Positions 38,220-50,517 of a DNA stretch of 64,000 nt are shown piece after piece. Origin of the DNA: Acidobacteriota bacterium (GTDB lineage: Bacteria; Acidobacteriota; Terriglobia; Terriglobales; Acidobacteriaceae); assembly GCA_021781795.1 (NCBI GenBank), contig JAJXWA010000002.1, positions 1-64,000 of the forward strand. The letters are read 5' to 3'. The notes under the pieces are model-generated. The model did not search any database and was not told the origin of the DNA. It worked only from the letters and a program-made list of their open reading frames with translations. The position numbers and the translations under genes were made by a program. Every line of letters begins with the position of its first letter. Position 1 is the stretch's first letter.

Positions 38220-39941
38220 GTGGATGCAAAAGCTGACAACACGCTGGAGTCAAAGCTGGAGCGAGACTCAGCCCGCTTTCAGTCCAATCGTGAAGCGCTC
38301 CTGGCCCTGATGGGCACACTGCGCTCGACCGAATCAGACCTTCGCACGGGTGGAGGCGCCAAGGCCGCCGAAGCACAGCACTCCAAGGGACGCCTCACCG
38401 TGCGCGAGCGGTTCGACTTGCTGCTCGACAAAGGCACAGAGTTTCTCGAACTTGGTCTGTGGGCGGCGCACGGCATGTATGGCGAGTACGGCGGCGCTCC
38501 CGGCGCAGGCGTTGTCACAGGGATAGGCCGCGTCAGCGGAAGGCTCTGCATGATCATCGCCAACGACGCCACCGTGAAGGCCGGCGCGTTCTTTCCGATG
38601 ACCGCTAAGAAGGTCCTGCGCGCCCAGAACATTGCTCTCGACAACCGCATTCCGACGCTCTACCTCGTCGATTCCGCCGGAGTCTTTCTCCCTTTGCAGG
38701 AAGATGTCTTTCCTGATACCGACGACTTCGGGCGTGTGTTCCGCAATAACGCAGTGATGAGTTCGCTGGGCATTCCACAGATTACGGCCATCATGGGCAT
38801 GTGCGTCGCGGGCGGAGCGTATTTGCCTGTGATGACGGACACTGTGCTCATGACAGAAGGCTCCGGACTCTTTCTCGCGGGCCCTTCACTCGTGCAGGCC
38901 GCAATTGGCCAGAAGACAGAAGCCGAGGATCTGGGCGGAGCAACGATGCATGCTGAAGTCTCTGGCACTGTGGACTTCAAGGAGCCGGATGATGCACATT
39001 GCATCGCACGCATGCGCTCGCTTGTTGACAAGTTCGGCTCGCGATGCAAGCCTGAAGCCCCCACATTCTCTCGGGCTGATTTTGACCCGCAGCGGGATGC
39101 ACCGCTCTATCCGGCAGATGAACTGTACGGGTTGCTCAACCCCACACCCGGTGCAAGCAACGTCTACGAAATGCGAGAGGTCATTGCCCGCATCGTGGAT
39201 CGCAGCGAGTTCGACGAGTACAAGGCAGATTTCGGACGCACTGTGCTCTGCGGCTACGCGCGCATCGGCGGATACGCCGTCGGCATCGTGGCCAATCAGA
39301 AGACCAACCAAATGCAGACCGTAGCCATGGGTCCCGCTGCAGGAGCAAAGCGCATCGAGGTAGGCGGCGTCATCTATACCGAAGGCGCACAGAAGGCTGC
39401 CCGCTTCATCATGGATTGCAACCAGAACCTTATGCCGCTCGTCTTTCTGCATGACGTGAACGGTTTCATGGTCGGTAAAGATGCCGAATGGTCCGGCATC
39501 ATCCGCGCCGGCGCCAAAATGGTCTCCGCCGTGAGCACGAGCGTCGTTCCAAAGATTACTGTCATCCTTGGCGGCAGCTTTGGCGCGGGCCACTATGCAA
39601 TGTGCGGCAAGGCCTACGATCCGCGCTTTCTCTTCGCTTGGCCAACTGCGCGCTACTCCGTAATGAGCGGCGCTTCGGCGGCCAACACCCTCACAGAGGT
39701 TCGCGCGCGGCAGATGGAGCGCGGCGGCAAGACACTGACCGAGAAAGAACGCCAGGCGCTGCAGGATGAGATTCGCGCATCGTACGATGAGCAGGCCGAC
39801 CCACGGTACGGCGCAGCGCGCCTGTGGATTGACGCGATTATCGACCCGGCGAAGACGCGGGACGTACTCATCGCCGCGCTTGATGCCTGCGCACTGAATC
39901 CAGACGTGCCGCGTTTTAATCCGGGAGTGCTGCAAACCTGA
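38220..39941 (+). CDS. Acyl-CoA carboxylase carboxyltransferase (beta) subunit, methylcrotonyl-CoA-carboxylase-like
   Basis: GTG start; GKGRLTVRERFDLLLD-like, APGAGVVTGIGRVSGR, GGSFGAGHYAMCGKAYDPRFLFAWPTARYSVMSG. Confidence 0.9.
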   Translation: MDAKADNTLESKLERDSARFQSNREALLALMGTLRSTESDLRTGGGAKAAEAQHSKGRLTVRERFDLLLDKGTEFLELGLWAAHGMYGEYGGAPGAGVVTGIGRVSGRLCMIIANDATVKAGAFFPMTAKKVLRAQNIALDNRIPTLYLVDSAGVFLPLQEDVFPDTDDFGRVFRNNAVMSSLGIPQITAIMGMCVAGGAYLPVMTDTVLMTEGSGLFLAGPSLVQAAIGQKTEAEDLGGATMHAEVSGTVDFKEPDDAHCIARMRSLVDKFGSRCKPEAPTFSRADFDPQRDAPLYPADELYGLLNPTPGASNVYEMREVIARIVDRSEFDEYKADFGRTVLCGYARIGGYAVGIVANQKTNQMQTVAMGPAAGAKRIEVGGVIYTEGAQKAARFIMDCNQNLMPLVFLHDVNGFMVGKDAEWSGIIRAGAKMVSAVSTSVVPKITVILGGSFGAGHYAMCGKAYDPRFLFAWPTARYSVMSGASAANTLTEVRARQMERGGKTLTEKERQALQDEIRASYDEQADPRYGAARLWIDAIIDPAKTRDVLIAALDACALNPDVPRFNPGVLQT

Positions 39942-40043
39942 ACCCATGCGCATCTTCGCAGCCGATCGGAATGGATTTGAGGACAGATCGAGATTGCAAA
40001 GCCGCAAGCTGGATCTCTTCCTGAACATTGAAGGAGCATCTTA

Positions 40044-41234
40044 ATGAATGTCGCAACCCAATCCGAACAATCGCTCTACCCATTCATCCTGACCGAGGAG
40101 CAGGAGCAGCTTCGGAAGGAGATTCGCGAATTTGCCCTGCGCGAGATTGCGCCGCACATCATGACATGGGATGAAGCGAGCACCTTTCCACTCGACACGG
40201 TAAAGAAGTTGGGCGCCATGGGACTGCTCGGCATCATCTTTCCGCCCGAATACGGCGGCGCTGGGCTTGGCTACGTGGATTATGCGCTTGCCATCGAAGA
40301 GCTCTCCGCCATCGATGGCTCGATCGGCATCACGGTCGCCGCACATAACTCTCTGGGCAGTAACCATATCTTCCTCGCCGGCGATGAAGTGCAGCGGCGG
40401 AAGTACATTCCGCGCGTCGCGAGCGGTGAATGGCTTGCCGCCTGGGGTCTGACGGAGCCTGGGTCGGGATCCGACGCCAGCGGAGCCCGCACAACGGCAG
40501 TGAGAAAAGGTGACCGCTACATTCTCAACGGCAATAAGACGTTCATCACCAACGGCCACTACGCCGATGTCGCCGTGGTCATTGCAGTGACTGACCGGAG
40601 CAAAGGCACACACGGCTTGTCCGCGTTCATCGTGGAGAAAGGGACAAAGGGCTTCAGACCCGGTAAAAAAGAGAACAAGCTCGGCCTGCGCGCAAGCGAT
40701 ACGAGCGAGCTTATCTTTGAGGATTGCGAGATTCCCGCTGAGAACCTGCTCGGCGCGGAGGGCGAAGGCTTTATCGACGCCATGCGCGTGCTTGATGGTG
40801 GGCGCATCTCCATTGCAGCGCTGGCATTGGGCATTGCACGCGGCGCATTGGATGCCGCTACGAAGTACGTGAAAGAGCGCCGTCAGTTCGGTAAAGCAAT
40901 CGCAGAGTTTCAGGGCATTCAATGGAAGCTGGCCGACATGGCGACGGAACTGGACGCGGCCCGTCTTCTCACTCAGCGCGCGGCAGTGCTGAAGGACGCA
41001 GGCCGCAAAGTCACGCGTGAATCCTCGATGGCCAAGCTCTTTTCCAGCGAGGTCGCGGTTCGCATCTGCGACGACGCGGTGCAGCTCTTCGGCGGATATG
41101 GATTTATCAAGGACTATCCTGTAGAGAAGTTCTACCGCGACGTGAAACTCTGCACCATCGGCGAAGGGACAAGCGAAATTCAGCGCATGGTGATTGGCCG
41201 CGAGATTCTCAAGGTCTATCCCTCGCGAGGTTAA
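40044..41234 (+). CDS. Acyl-CoA dehydrogenase (isovaleryl-CoA dehydrogenase-like)
   Basis: [64 protein letters not shown]. Confidence 0.92.
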   Translation: MNVATQSEQSLYPFILTEEQEQLRKEIREFALREIAPHIMTWDEASTFPLDTVKKLGAMGLLGIIFPPEYGGAGLGYVDYALAIEELSAIDGSIGITVAAHNSLGSNHIFLAGDEVQRRKYIPRVASGEWLAAWGLTEPGSGSDASGARTTAVRKGDRYILNGNKTFITNGHYADVAVVIAVTDRSKGTHGLSAFIVEKGTKGFRPGKKENKLGLRASDTSELIFEDCEIPAENLLGAEGEGFIDAMRVLDGGRISIAALALGIARGALDAATKYVKERRQFGKAIAEFQGIQWKLADMATELDAARLLTQRAAVLKDAGRKVTRESSMAKLFSSEVAVRICDDAVQLFGGYGFIKDYPVEKFYRDVKLCTIGEGTSEIQRMVIGREILKVYPSRG

Positions 41235-42161
41235 ATGCACGAGAGCCCGCCAAAGGACGATTCCATGCAGGAGCAAATCAAACTCATCGAGTGCCCGCGT
41301 GATGCATGGCAGGGGCTGGCTGCGCAGATTCCTTCGACCTTGAAGGCATCCTACCTGCGTCACCTTATTGACGCGGGTTTCCGCCACATCGATGCGGTGA
41401 GCTTTGTCTCACCCAAAGCGGTGCCGCAAATGGCAGACTCGGAAACAGTGCTCGAATTGCTTGCGCCTCCCCGTAATGTCGAGATCATCGGGATCGTGGT
41501 CAATGAAAAAGGGGCAGAGCGCGCCATTGCAACCGGTTCGGTCCAGACACTCGGCTTTCCTTATTCGATCTCTTCCGAGTTCCTGCGCCGCAATCAACAT
41601 CAGTCGCTGGAGGAATGCGTTGAGGCGCTGGAAGCGGTGGTCACAAAGGCCGACGAAGCGGAGCGCAACGTCGTTGCCTACATCTCCATGGCCTTCGGCA
41701 ACCCATACGGTGAGGCATGGAGCGCGGATGAAGTCGTGAGCGCATGCGATGTGCTGGCCGAGAGCGGCGTACACCAGATTTCGCTCGCAGACACGGTCGG
41801 CATCGCCTCACCGGAGCGCATTGCAGAGACCGTGAGCGCCGTGCTTGCTGCATATGCCAACCTCGAGATTGGCGTCCATCTGCATGCCCGGCCTATAGAC
41901 GCGCCTGCGCATATTCGGGCCGCGTATCGAGCAGGATGCCGCCGGTTCGACGGGGCCCTTGGCGGACTCGGCGGCTGCCCGTTCGCGCAGGATGCCCTGA
42001 TGGGCAATATCCCCACCGAGGTGCTCATCGAGGCCCTCCGTGAAGAGGGTGCGGCATTGCCTTCCATCGCCGGCATGGACTCGCTCCTGCAGGAGAGCCA
42101 GAGCATCGCGAAGGATTATTCTGCGGGACCTCCTGCATTTGGCACGCAGCCACGCCGGTAA
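41235..42161 (+). CDS. Hydroxymethylglutaryl-CoA lyase-like protein (CPRDAWQG variant)
   Basis: IKLIECPRDAWQGL, DAVSFVSPKAVPQMADSE, GLGGCPFAQDALMGNIPTE. Confidence 0.87.
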   Translation: MHESPPKDDSMQEQIKLIECPRDAWQGLAAQIPSTLKASYLRHLIDAGFRHIDAVSFVSPKAVPQMADSETVLELLAPPRNVEIIGIVVNEKGAERAIATGSVQTLGFPYSISSEFLRRNQHQSLEECVEALEAVVTKADEAERNVVAYISMAFGNPYGEAWSADEVVSACDVLAESGVHQISLADTVGIASPERIAETVSAVLAAYANLEIGVHLHARPIDAPAHIRAAYRAGCRRFDGALGGLGGCPFAQDALMGNIPTEVLIEALREEGAALPSIAGMDSLLQESQSIAKDYSAGPPAFGTQPRR

Positions 42162-42185
42162 AGCGAAGACATCTCAGGAGGAATC

Positions 42186-42965
42186 TTGGAGTACACGACG
42201 ATTCAGATCGAGGATGCAGCCCGCGTACGCAGAATTGTGTTGAACCGGCCGGAACGGCGCAATGCGATGACTCCCCAGATGCAATTGGAGCTCATTGCCG
42301 CGCTGGAAGATGCCGAGCAACAGGACATGCGGGTCGTTGTTCTCTCCGGAGCAGGCGAGGCCTTCTGCTCCGGTCTTGACCTCACCGTGCTGCAATCGAT
42401 GCACGACAAGTCTCCCGCCGAGCATCGGAACGATGCCGAACGAATTGCACGCCTCTTTCGCACGTTATATGAATTGCCACTGCCCACCATTGCTGCCGTT
42501 CATGGACCTGCCATCGCAGGCGGCACAGGACTCGCCATGGTCTGCGACTTCACGCTTGCAACGCCCGCGGCGAGGTTCGGATTTACGGAGGCGCGCATCG
42601 GATTTGTGCCAGCGCTTGTCTCTGCTTTCCTTGCGCTGCAGATTGGCGACAAACGCAGCCGCGATCTGCTGCTCTCGGCAAGGCTCTTCACAGCGGGAGA
42701 GGCGTTCACGCTCGGACTCGTCACGCAAGTTGTTGCGCTGGATGCTCTCCAATCGCGCGTCGACGAACTTGTTCAGTCTCTTCTGGCAAACAGTCCGCAG
42801 TCCCTCGGCGCGACCAAACGTCTATTGGCCGCTCAGAACAAGTCGTGGCTCGATACCGCCATCACGCTGGCAATGGATGCGAACGCGTACGCGCGCGACA
42901 CGGAGGACTTTCGCGAGGGCATTGCGGCATTTCTGCAAAAGCGCAAGCCTCATTGGGCTGAGTGA
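42186..42965 (+). CDS. Enoyl-CoA hydratase/isomerase family protein
   Basis: TTG start; [63 protein letters not shown]. Confidence 0.9.
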   Translation: MEYTTIQIEDAARVRRIVLNRPERRNAMTPQMQLELIAALEDAEQQDMRVVVLSGAGEAFCSGLDLTVLQSMHDKSPAEHRNDAERIARLFRTLYELPLPTIAAVHGPAIAGGTGLAMVCDFTLATPAARFGFTEARIGFVPALVSAFLALQIGDKRSRDLLLSARLFTAGEAFTLGLVTQVVALDALQSRVDELVQSLLANSPQSLGATKRLLAAQNKSWLDTAITLAMDANAYARDTEDFREGIAAFLQKRKPHWAE

Positions 42966-43618
42966 GATGTCAAATCTGCCGCACTCAAGCGGAAACGAAC
43001 CGGCGCATCGGTCTTCTCTTCCACCTGCGCACGAGTCACGCCGTCGGCTAGTTCAATGACCTCAAAACCGGCCGCGGTTACGTCCAGCACACACAAATCG
43101 GTAATCACACGATGCACGACAGCAGCACCTGTGAGCGGCAGTGTGCACGAGCGCAGCAGCTTTGCGCCACCATCCGGAGTGTTGTGCTCCATGACAACCA
43201 GAACGCGCTGCACGCCTGCCACCAGATCCATCGCACCGCCCATTCCCTTCACACGCTTCCCGGGAATCATCCAGTTGGCGAGATCGCCTCTTTCGGAAAC
43301 CTGCATCGCCCCGAGAATTGCAAGGTCGATGTGTCCACCACGGATCATCCCGAACGAGTCCGCGCTTGAGAAAGTGGCAGCTCCCGGCACAAACGTCACC
43401 GTCTCTTTGCCTGCATTAATCAGGTCCGCATCCACTTCAGAGACGCGCGGAAACGGGCCCATTCCGAGCAGACCATTTTCAGACTGCAGAATGACAGTCA
43501 TGCCTGCAGGGATATGGTTTGCCACCAGCGTCGGAATGCCAATGCCGAGATTCACATAGAAGCCGTTACGCAGCTCCTGCGCCGCGCGCGCCGCCATCTG
43601 GTTCCTGTTCCATGCCAC
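42950..43618 (-). CDS. 3-oxoacid CoA-transferase subunit B
   Basis: [36 protein letters not shown] start inferred just past the subunit A stop. Confidence 0.92.
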   Translation of the reverse strand: MAWNRNQMAARAAQELRNGFYVNLGIGIPTLVANHIPAGMTVILQSENGLLGMGPFPRVSEVDADLINAGKETVTFVPGAATFSSADSFGMIRGGHIDLAILGAMQVSERGDLANWMIPGKRVKGMGGAMDLVAGVQRVLVVMEHNTPDGGAKLLRSCTLPLTGAAVVHRVITDLCVLDVTAAGFEVIELADGVTRAQVEEKTDAPVRFRLSAADLTSHSAQ

Positions 43619-43622
43619 AGGT

Positions 43623-44363
43623 CTAGTCCTCGCGAATCGTTCTGCGCTCAATGCGCTTTTCGGGATGCGGATTGTGCACCACGCGCTGCACAAAGATGCC
43701 CGGCGTGTGAATCTCGTCCGGATCGAGTTCACCGGCAGGGACCACAATCTCTGCTTCCGCAACGGTCACGCGCCCGCATGTTGCCGCCTGCGGATTGAAG
43801 TTGCGCGCCGTGCGTCGATAGATCAGGTTGCCGTGAGTATCCGCCTTCCACGCTTTTACCAGCGCCAGATCGGCCCGAATACCATGCTCCAGAATGTGCG
43901 TCACACCGTCGAAGTCCTTGTGCTCCTTGCCTTCGGCAATCACGGTTCCCACGCCGGTCCGCGTGTAAAAACCCGGAATTCCCGCGCCGCCGGCACGCAT
44001 CCTCTCGGCCAGCGTTCCTTGCGGAGAGAACTCGACCTCCAACTCGCCCGCGAGAAACTGCCTTTCGAATTCCCCATTCTCACCCACATAACTAGAGATC
44101 ATCTTCTTCACCTGTCGCGTCGCCAGCAACAGTCCCAGACCCCAGTCATCTACGCCTGCATTGTTGCTGGCGATGGTCAGCCCGCGGACGCCTGAATCGC
44201 GCAGCGACAGAATCAGCAACTCCGGAATCCCGCACAGCCCGAAGCCGCCAATCGCTAGTAGCATGTCATCTCGCACCAGTCCATCCAGTGCACTTTTCGC
44301 GTTAGGCCACAGCTTATTCAGCCCGGCACCCGGCCCACTCATCGACCCCATACTCAGCTCCAC
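43623..44363 (-). CDS. 3-oxoacid CoA-transferase subunit A
   Basis: [48 protein letters not shown]. Confidence 0.93.
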   Translation of the reverse strand: MELSMGSMSGPGAGLNKLWPNAKSALDGLVRDDMLLAIGGFGLCGIPELLILSLRDSGVRGLTIASNNAGVDDWGLGLLLATRQVKKMISSYVGENGEFERQFLAGELEVEFSPQGTLAERMRAGGAGIPGFYTRTGVGTVIAEGKEHKDFDGVTHILEHGIRADLALVKAWKADTHGNLIYRRTARNFNPQAATCGRVTVAEAEIVVPAGELDPDEIHTPGIFVQRVVHNPHPEKRIERRTIRED

Positions 44364-44399
44364 TGCCGCGTGTTTCTATGCTGACTGCCGCTCACGATG

Positions 44400-44900
44400 C
44401 TACTGAAATTTTTGAAAGGCTTCAATCTGCCTTGCAAGATACTCGCGGCGCTCCACGGGCAACGAGAGCACTGTCGAAGTGGACGTTGCGCCCAGCGCGG
44501 AGAGCTTATCAATGAGCGACTCCAGATGCCGGATTGACACCACGTGCGCCTCAAGGATGAATGACTCATCACCCGTGATGCGATGGCAGCGATTAATCTC
44601 GGGCAGGTCCTTGATCGCAGTCACCGCCCGGCTTACCTGCAGATCGCCGCCAGGAATCGTAAGCCGCACCAGAACGTGAATCGGAACGCCGAGTCGCGCC
44701 GGATTGACGAGTGCATGATAGCCCGTGATGACGCCTGCCTCTTCCAGGCGATGCACGCGCTCGGCCACGGCTGGCGTGGAGAGGCCGACCTTTCTGCCCA
44801 GTTCCGCGAAGGATACGCGCGCATTTTGCTGCAAATGCTCCAGAATCTTCCATGCAATTGCATCCAGTTCAACGTGGGATGGATCAGTCTTATGCATCAT
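44400..44900 (-). CDS. Lrp/AsnC-family transcriptional regulator
   Basis: ELDAIAWKILEHLQQNARVSFAELGRKVGLSTPAVAERVHRLEEAGVITGYHA. Confidence 0.95.
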   Translation of the reverse strand: MMHKTDPSHVELDAIAWKILEHLQQNARVSFAELGRKVGLSTPAVAERVHRLEEAGVITGYHALVNPARLGVPIHVLVRLTIPGGDLQVSRAVTAIKDLPEINRCHRITGDESFILEAHVVSIRHLESLIDKLSALGATSTSTVLSLPVERREYLARQIEAFQKFQ

Positions 44901-44948
44901 TTCCCTGCATTCCTTAAGCCGTCTTCTTATTATGCTTAATCTCCTTAG

Positions 44949-46241
<1,293 letters not shown>

Positions 46242-46259
46242 TCGTGGGAGACGACTGAA

Positions 46260-47012
46260 ATGACCACAACACTCGACTCTCCCGCATCGACGTTCATCAT
46301 CGCGCAGGATTACCAATCCTATACGACGGAGCAGCATGCCATCTGGGCAGAGTTAGTGGGGCGCGTCCTACCCGAGATCGAACAACACGCTGCCCGCGAA
46401 TACCTGGACGGCTTCGGTATCATCGGTTTGCAGCGTGACCGCCTTCCCGACCTTGCCGCAGTCAGCGCTCGACTCGCGCCACGCACCGGCTGGCGCTCAA
46501 CGCCAGTCAGCGGGTTTCTGCCGGCGCCGGCATTTTTTGAGATGCTGGCGACACGGCGCTTCCCCACCACAACATGGCTGCGCAGCCGCGACGCGATGGA
46601 GTACACACCCGAACCGGACATTTTCCATGATGTCTTCGGCCATGTGCCCATGCATGCGCATCCGGTCTTCGCTGACTTCCTCGAACACTACGGCCGCGTG
46701 TGCTCCGCGATCACCAGTCCCGTCCTCCTCGAAAAGCTTGGCCGCCTCTTCTGGTACACGGTTGAGTTCGGGGTCATTCGCCAGGACAACGCGATCAAAG
46801 TATATGGCAGTGGCCTCATCAGTTCTCACGGCGAGTGCCTCAACGTCATCGGTGGCCATTGCGCGATTCGCGATTTTTCTCTGGACGAAGTCCTAGCCAC
46901 TCCCGTAAAGGTGGATGAGTTGCACAAGCTCTTGTTCGCCGTCCGCAGCTTTGACCAGATCTACGAGGCCATGCACGCAGCAGAAAAGCGCGCGCTCGCA
47001 GGCCAGTTGTGA
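46260..47012 (+). CDS. phhA: Phenylalanine 4-monooxygenase
   Basis: YTPEPDIFHDVFGHVPMHAHPVFADF, GLISSHGECLNVI. Confidence 0.95.
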   Translation: MTTTLDSPASTFIIAQDYQSYTTEQHAIWAELVGRVLPEIEQHAAREYLDGFGIIGLQRDRLPDLAAVSARLAPRTGWRSTPVSGFLPAPAFFEMLATRRFPTTTWLRSRDAMEYTPEPDIFHDVFGHVPMHAHPVFADFLEHYGRVCSAITSPVLLEKLGRLFWYTVEFGVIRQDNAIKVYGSGLISSHGECLNVIGGHCAIRDFSLDEVLATPVKVDELHKLLFAVRSFDQIYEAMHAAEKRALAGQL

Positions 47013-47024
47013 GAGGGAGACATA

Positions 47025-48341
47025 ATGACCACTGACATCCGGTATCAATCCGGGTTCGGAAATGAACTCTCAACGGAGGCTGTTGCAGGCGCTTTGCCCA
47101 TCGGCCAGAATGCGCCTCAGAGGCATCCCCTCGGCTTATACACTGAGCAGATGAGCGGCTCTGCCTTTACTGCGCCGCGCAACCTGAACCGCCGCACGTG
47201 GACCTATCGCATTCGCCCCTCGGTCACACATAAGCCCTACGAACCTCTCCCGTCTCTGCACATGCGCAGCGGGCCATTTCACGAGACAGCGGCCACACCC
47301 AACCAGCTCCGCTGGGATCCGCTTCCTCTGCCTGAAGCGCCAACCGACTTCGTCGATGGCATCGTAACCTATGGCGGCAATGGCGATCCTGCGCTGCAAA
47401 CGGGAGTCGCAATTCATCTCTACGCGGCGAATGCCTCCATGCAAGATCGCTACTTCTATTGTGCCGACGGTGAGCTGCTGATCGTTCCACAGCTTGGCCG
47501 GCTTCACTTCCACACTGAGATGGGCATTCTTGAAGCCGGCCCTGGCGAGCTCTGCGTCATTCCTCGCGGAATTAAATTTCGCGTCGTGCTCGCGGAGAAA
47601 CAAGCACGCGGTTATATCTGCGAAAACTACGGCCAGCCGTTTCGTCTCCCCGACCTTGGACCCATCGGCGCGAATGGTCTCGCCAATCCGCGCGATTTTC
47701 TGTATCCCGTAGCAGCCTTTGAGGACCGCGACGGCGACTTCCGCATCACCGCAAAATTCATGGGAAAGCTCTGGTCGGCCTCCATCGATCATTCCCCGCT
47801 CGACGTGGTTGGATGGCACGGCAACTACGCGCCCTATAAGTATGACCTTGCGCGCTTCAACTGCATCAACACGGTCTCCTTTGACCACCCAGACCCTTCC
47901 ATCTTCACAGTTCTCAGCTCGCCGTCTACTGTTGCCGGCACAGCAAACTGCGACTTCGCCATCTTTCCACCGCGCTGGATGGTCGCGGAGCATACCTTCC
48001 GCCCTCCTTGGTTCCATCGCAACCTGATGAACGAGTTCATGGGCCTTGTCTTTGGCGCCTACGATGCCAAAGCAGAGGGATTTCTTCCCGGCGGCGCCAG
48101 CCTGCACAACTGCATGGCCGGGCACGGACCCGATGCAGAGACCTATGAGCGCGCGACCCGCGCAGAGTTGAAGCCCCACTATCTCGACAACACACTGGCC
48201 TTCATGTTTGAGACCCAACTGGTCGTGCACCCCACCGCTTTCGCAATGCAGACACGCATTCTGCAACACGAGTATTTCGAATGCTGGCAAGGACTCAAGA
48301 AGCACTTCGTGAACCCGGCAGCAGGCAAGTCGCGCAAATAG
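47025..48341 (+). CDS. hmgA: Homogentisate 1,2-dioxygenase
   Basis: [62 protein letters not shown]. Confidence 0.97.
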   Translation: MTTDIRYQSGFGNELSTEAVAGALPIGQNAPQRHPLGLYTEQMSGSAFTAPRNLNRRTWTYRIRPSVTHKPYEPLPSLHMRSGPFHETAATPNQLRWDPLPLPEAPTDFVDGIVTYGGNGDPALQTGVAIHLYAANASMQDRYFYCADGELLIVPQLGRLHFHTEMGILEAGPGELCVIPRGIKFRVVLAEKQARGYICENYGQPFRLPDLGPIGANGLANPRDFLYPVAAFEDRDGDFRITAKFMGKLWSASIDHSPLDVVGWHGNYAPYKYDLARFNCINTVSFDHPDPSIFTVLSSPSTVAGTANCDFAIFPPRWMVAEHTFRPPWFHRNLMNEFMGLVFGAYDAKAEGFLPGGASLHNCMAGHGPDAETYERATRAELKPHYLDNTLAFMFETQLVVHPTAFAMQTRILQHEYFECWQGLKKHFVNPAAGKSRK

Positions 48342-49192
48342 GAACCGCGCTCGATGCCGCGCTGCACGGGCTGTTGGATTATGCGGGCCTCTTTCCGCCC
48401 GCACATCTTTCCGTGCGTGCGGCCATAGAAAACTATCAGCAGTACGCTTCGGGACCCCATGCCGAGGTGCTTGCATGTTTCGTGCTCTCTTTCAGTCATC
48501 TCGATGCTCTGCGTTCGATTCCGCATTCACCTGCCCAGTTCCCATTAAGCCTCACCGGCCCCTTTGATGCGCCGTGGTATGAAATTGAGCAGCTTCAGCG
48601 AGATGGTCTGCGTATTCAGATGATCGAGGTGAAAGTCTCGTCTGCCAAGCAGATTCGTTCCATTCAGGAAATGCTTCCTGCCGGGACGATCCGCTACTTT
48701 GAGATCCCGCTCGACTCATCGACGAGTACGCTTCTCCCCGCGATAGCCAACGCAGAGGGCCGCGTCAAACTGCGGCTCGGAGGCGTCATGGATGCGGCCT
48801 TCCCGGCACCGCAGCTGCTAGCAGAGACGCTACATGCCGTGGCACATCACCGACTCAAATTCAAAGCCACGGCCGGACTGCACCATCCTCTGCGGTCGAT
48901 TCAACCGCTCACGTACGAACCGAACAGTGCACTCACCAGAATGCATGGCTTCATCAATCTTCTTTCTGCCGCCGCGCTGCTACACTTGGGCGGAAGTGTG
49001 CATCAGGCAGAGGCAGTCCTGCTCGAAGAAGATCCGGCGGAATGGACGATTGCGCCCGATTGCATCCAGTGGCGTGACCATCGGTGGCCCAAAGCGCTGC
49101 TGCGGGAAGTTCGCCAATGCTTTCTGATGAGCATTGGTTCTTGTTCCTTTACTGAACCGATGGATGAGCTGGAGGCTCTTGGATGGCGCTGA
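48281..49192 (+). CDS. Uncharacterised protein encoded between hmgA and the fumarylacetoacetase gene
   Basis: Intact [56 protein letters not shown] overlap with the downstream gene; start uncertain. Confidence 0.8.
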   Translation: MLARTQEALREPGSRQVAQIGTALDAALHGLLDYAGLFPPAHLSVRAAIENYQQYASGPHAEVLACFVLSFSHLDALRSIPHSPAQFPLSLTGPFDAPWYEIEQLQRDGLRIQMIEVKVSSAKQIRSIQEMLPAGTIRYFEIPLDSSTSTLLPAIANAEGRVKLRLGGVMDAAFPAPQLLAETLHAVAHHRLKFKATAGLHHPLRSIQPLTYEPNSALTRMHGFINLLSAAALLHLGGSVHQAEAVLLEEDPAEWTIAPDCIQWRDHRWPKALLREVRQCFLMSIGSCSFTEPMDELEALGWR

Positions 49193-50469
49193 CTCAAAGA
49201 AGCTGGATTGATGCCGCCAACGACTCTCGCTGTGATTTCCCTTTGCAAAATCTACCCTACGGTGCATACCGGCACGGGAACATGGTCCATCTCTGCGTGG
49301 CCATCGGCGATAAGGCGCTCGACCTCTTCCGTTGCGCAGAATCCGGGCTGTTCGCTTCGCTCGGCGCGGAAACCATCGATGCGTGCCAAAGCGAAACGCT
49401 GAATGCGCTCATGACTCTTGGCCCTTCAGCATGGGCGAGTCTCAGAAGCGCGATTGCCGGCTTGCTGGACGCGGAGCGAGCCGATGGCACACTTCGGCGG
49501 CGCATCGAACCTCACCTGCAGCCGCTCGACGCACTTGCGATGGTCATGCCCGTCGCCATCGGCGACTACACGGACTTCTACGCCTCCATTCATCACGCCA
49601 CGCGGGTTGGTAAGCTTTTCCGGCCCGACAATCCCCTCCTGCCGAATTACAAATACGTCCCCATCGGCTATCACGGACGCGCGTCTTCCATCGTGCTTAG
49701 CGGCCAGCCGGTCCACCGGCCGTCCGGCCAGATTCGCGCGGGCAACGCAGAACCGCGTTTCGCGCCCACATCTTCGCTCGACTTTGAACTTGAGATCGGT
49801 GCCTTTATCGGTCACGGCAACCTGCTGGGGCAACCGATCCCCATCGGCGAAGCGGAATCGCACATCTTCGGGCTGTGCCTCGTCAATGACTGGTCCGCTC
49901 GCGACATGCAGGCGTGGGAGTACCAGCCGCTCGGCCCTTTTCTGGCCAAGAATTTTGCGACCAGCATCTCACCGTGGATCGTTCCGCTCGCTGCTCTCGC
50001 GCCCTATCGAGTTGCCATCGCGCCGCGGCCTGCAGGCGATCCGGCTCCCCTTCCCTATCTGCAATCGCCCTCATCCGGCCAGGACGCATTCAACGTGCAG
50101 CTCGAGGTCTATCTCGAGAGCAGCCGGATGCGTGCGCAGCGTATAGCGCCCGTGCAGATCAGCCACTCCAACCTTCGCGACCTCTACTGGAGTCTTCGCC
50201 AGTTGGTTGCCCATCACGCCAGCAACGGATGCAACCTGCGCCCCGGCGACATGCTGGCCACAGGTACAATCTCCGGCCCTGCGCCGGGCTCCGAGGGATG
50301 CCTGTTGGAATTGAAATCAACCGGCTCACCGCTGCTGCTACCCAATGATGAGCAGCGTGTCTTTCTTGAAGACGGCGACACCGTGATCCTTCGCGCCTTT
50401 GCATTGTCTCCGGGCCTGCCCCGCATCGGCTTCGGCGAGTGCCGCGCCACGATCGATGCAGCGCTCTGA
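49183..50469 (+). CDS. fahA: Fumarylacetoacetase
   Basis: DYTDFYASIHHATRVGKLFRPDNPLLPNYKYVPIGYHGRASSI, DWSARDMQAWEYQPLGPFLAKNFATSISPWIV. Confidence 0.96.
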   Translation: MALTQRSWIDAANDSRCDFPLQNLPYGAYRHGNMVHLCVAIGDKALDLFRCAESGLFASLGAETIDACQSETLNALMTLGPSAWASLRSAIAGLLDAERADGTLRRRIEPHLQPLDALAMVMPVAIGDYTDFYASIHHATRVGKLFRPDNPLLPNYKYVPIGYHGRASSIVLSGQPVHRPSGQIRAGNAEPRFAPTSSLDFELEIGAFIGHGNLLGQPIPIGEAESHIFGLCLVNDWSARDMQAWEYQPLGPFLAKNFATSISPWIVPLAALAPYRVAIAPRPAGDPAPLPYLQSPSSGQDAFNVQLEVYLESSRMRAQRIAPVQISHSNLRDLYWSLRQLVAHHASNGCNLRPGDMLATGTISGPAPGSEGCLLELKSTGSPLLLPNDEQRVFLEDGDTVILRAFALSPGLPRIGFGECRATIDAAL

Positions 50470-50517
50470 CCAACACATCCATAGCGCGCTCAAGCACCAG
50501 TCGACTTGCAGAGACTT

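Noticed and set aside
40041-41387. 448-aa minus-strand ORF antisense to the acyl-CoA dehydrogenase
   Set aside because: The + strand ORF has clear acyl-CoA dehydrogenase motifs; the antisense frame is a GC-driven artefact.
47136-48476. 446-aa minus-strand ORF antisense to hmgA
   Set aside because: The hmgA reading is unambiguous; the antisense translation has no domain signature.
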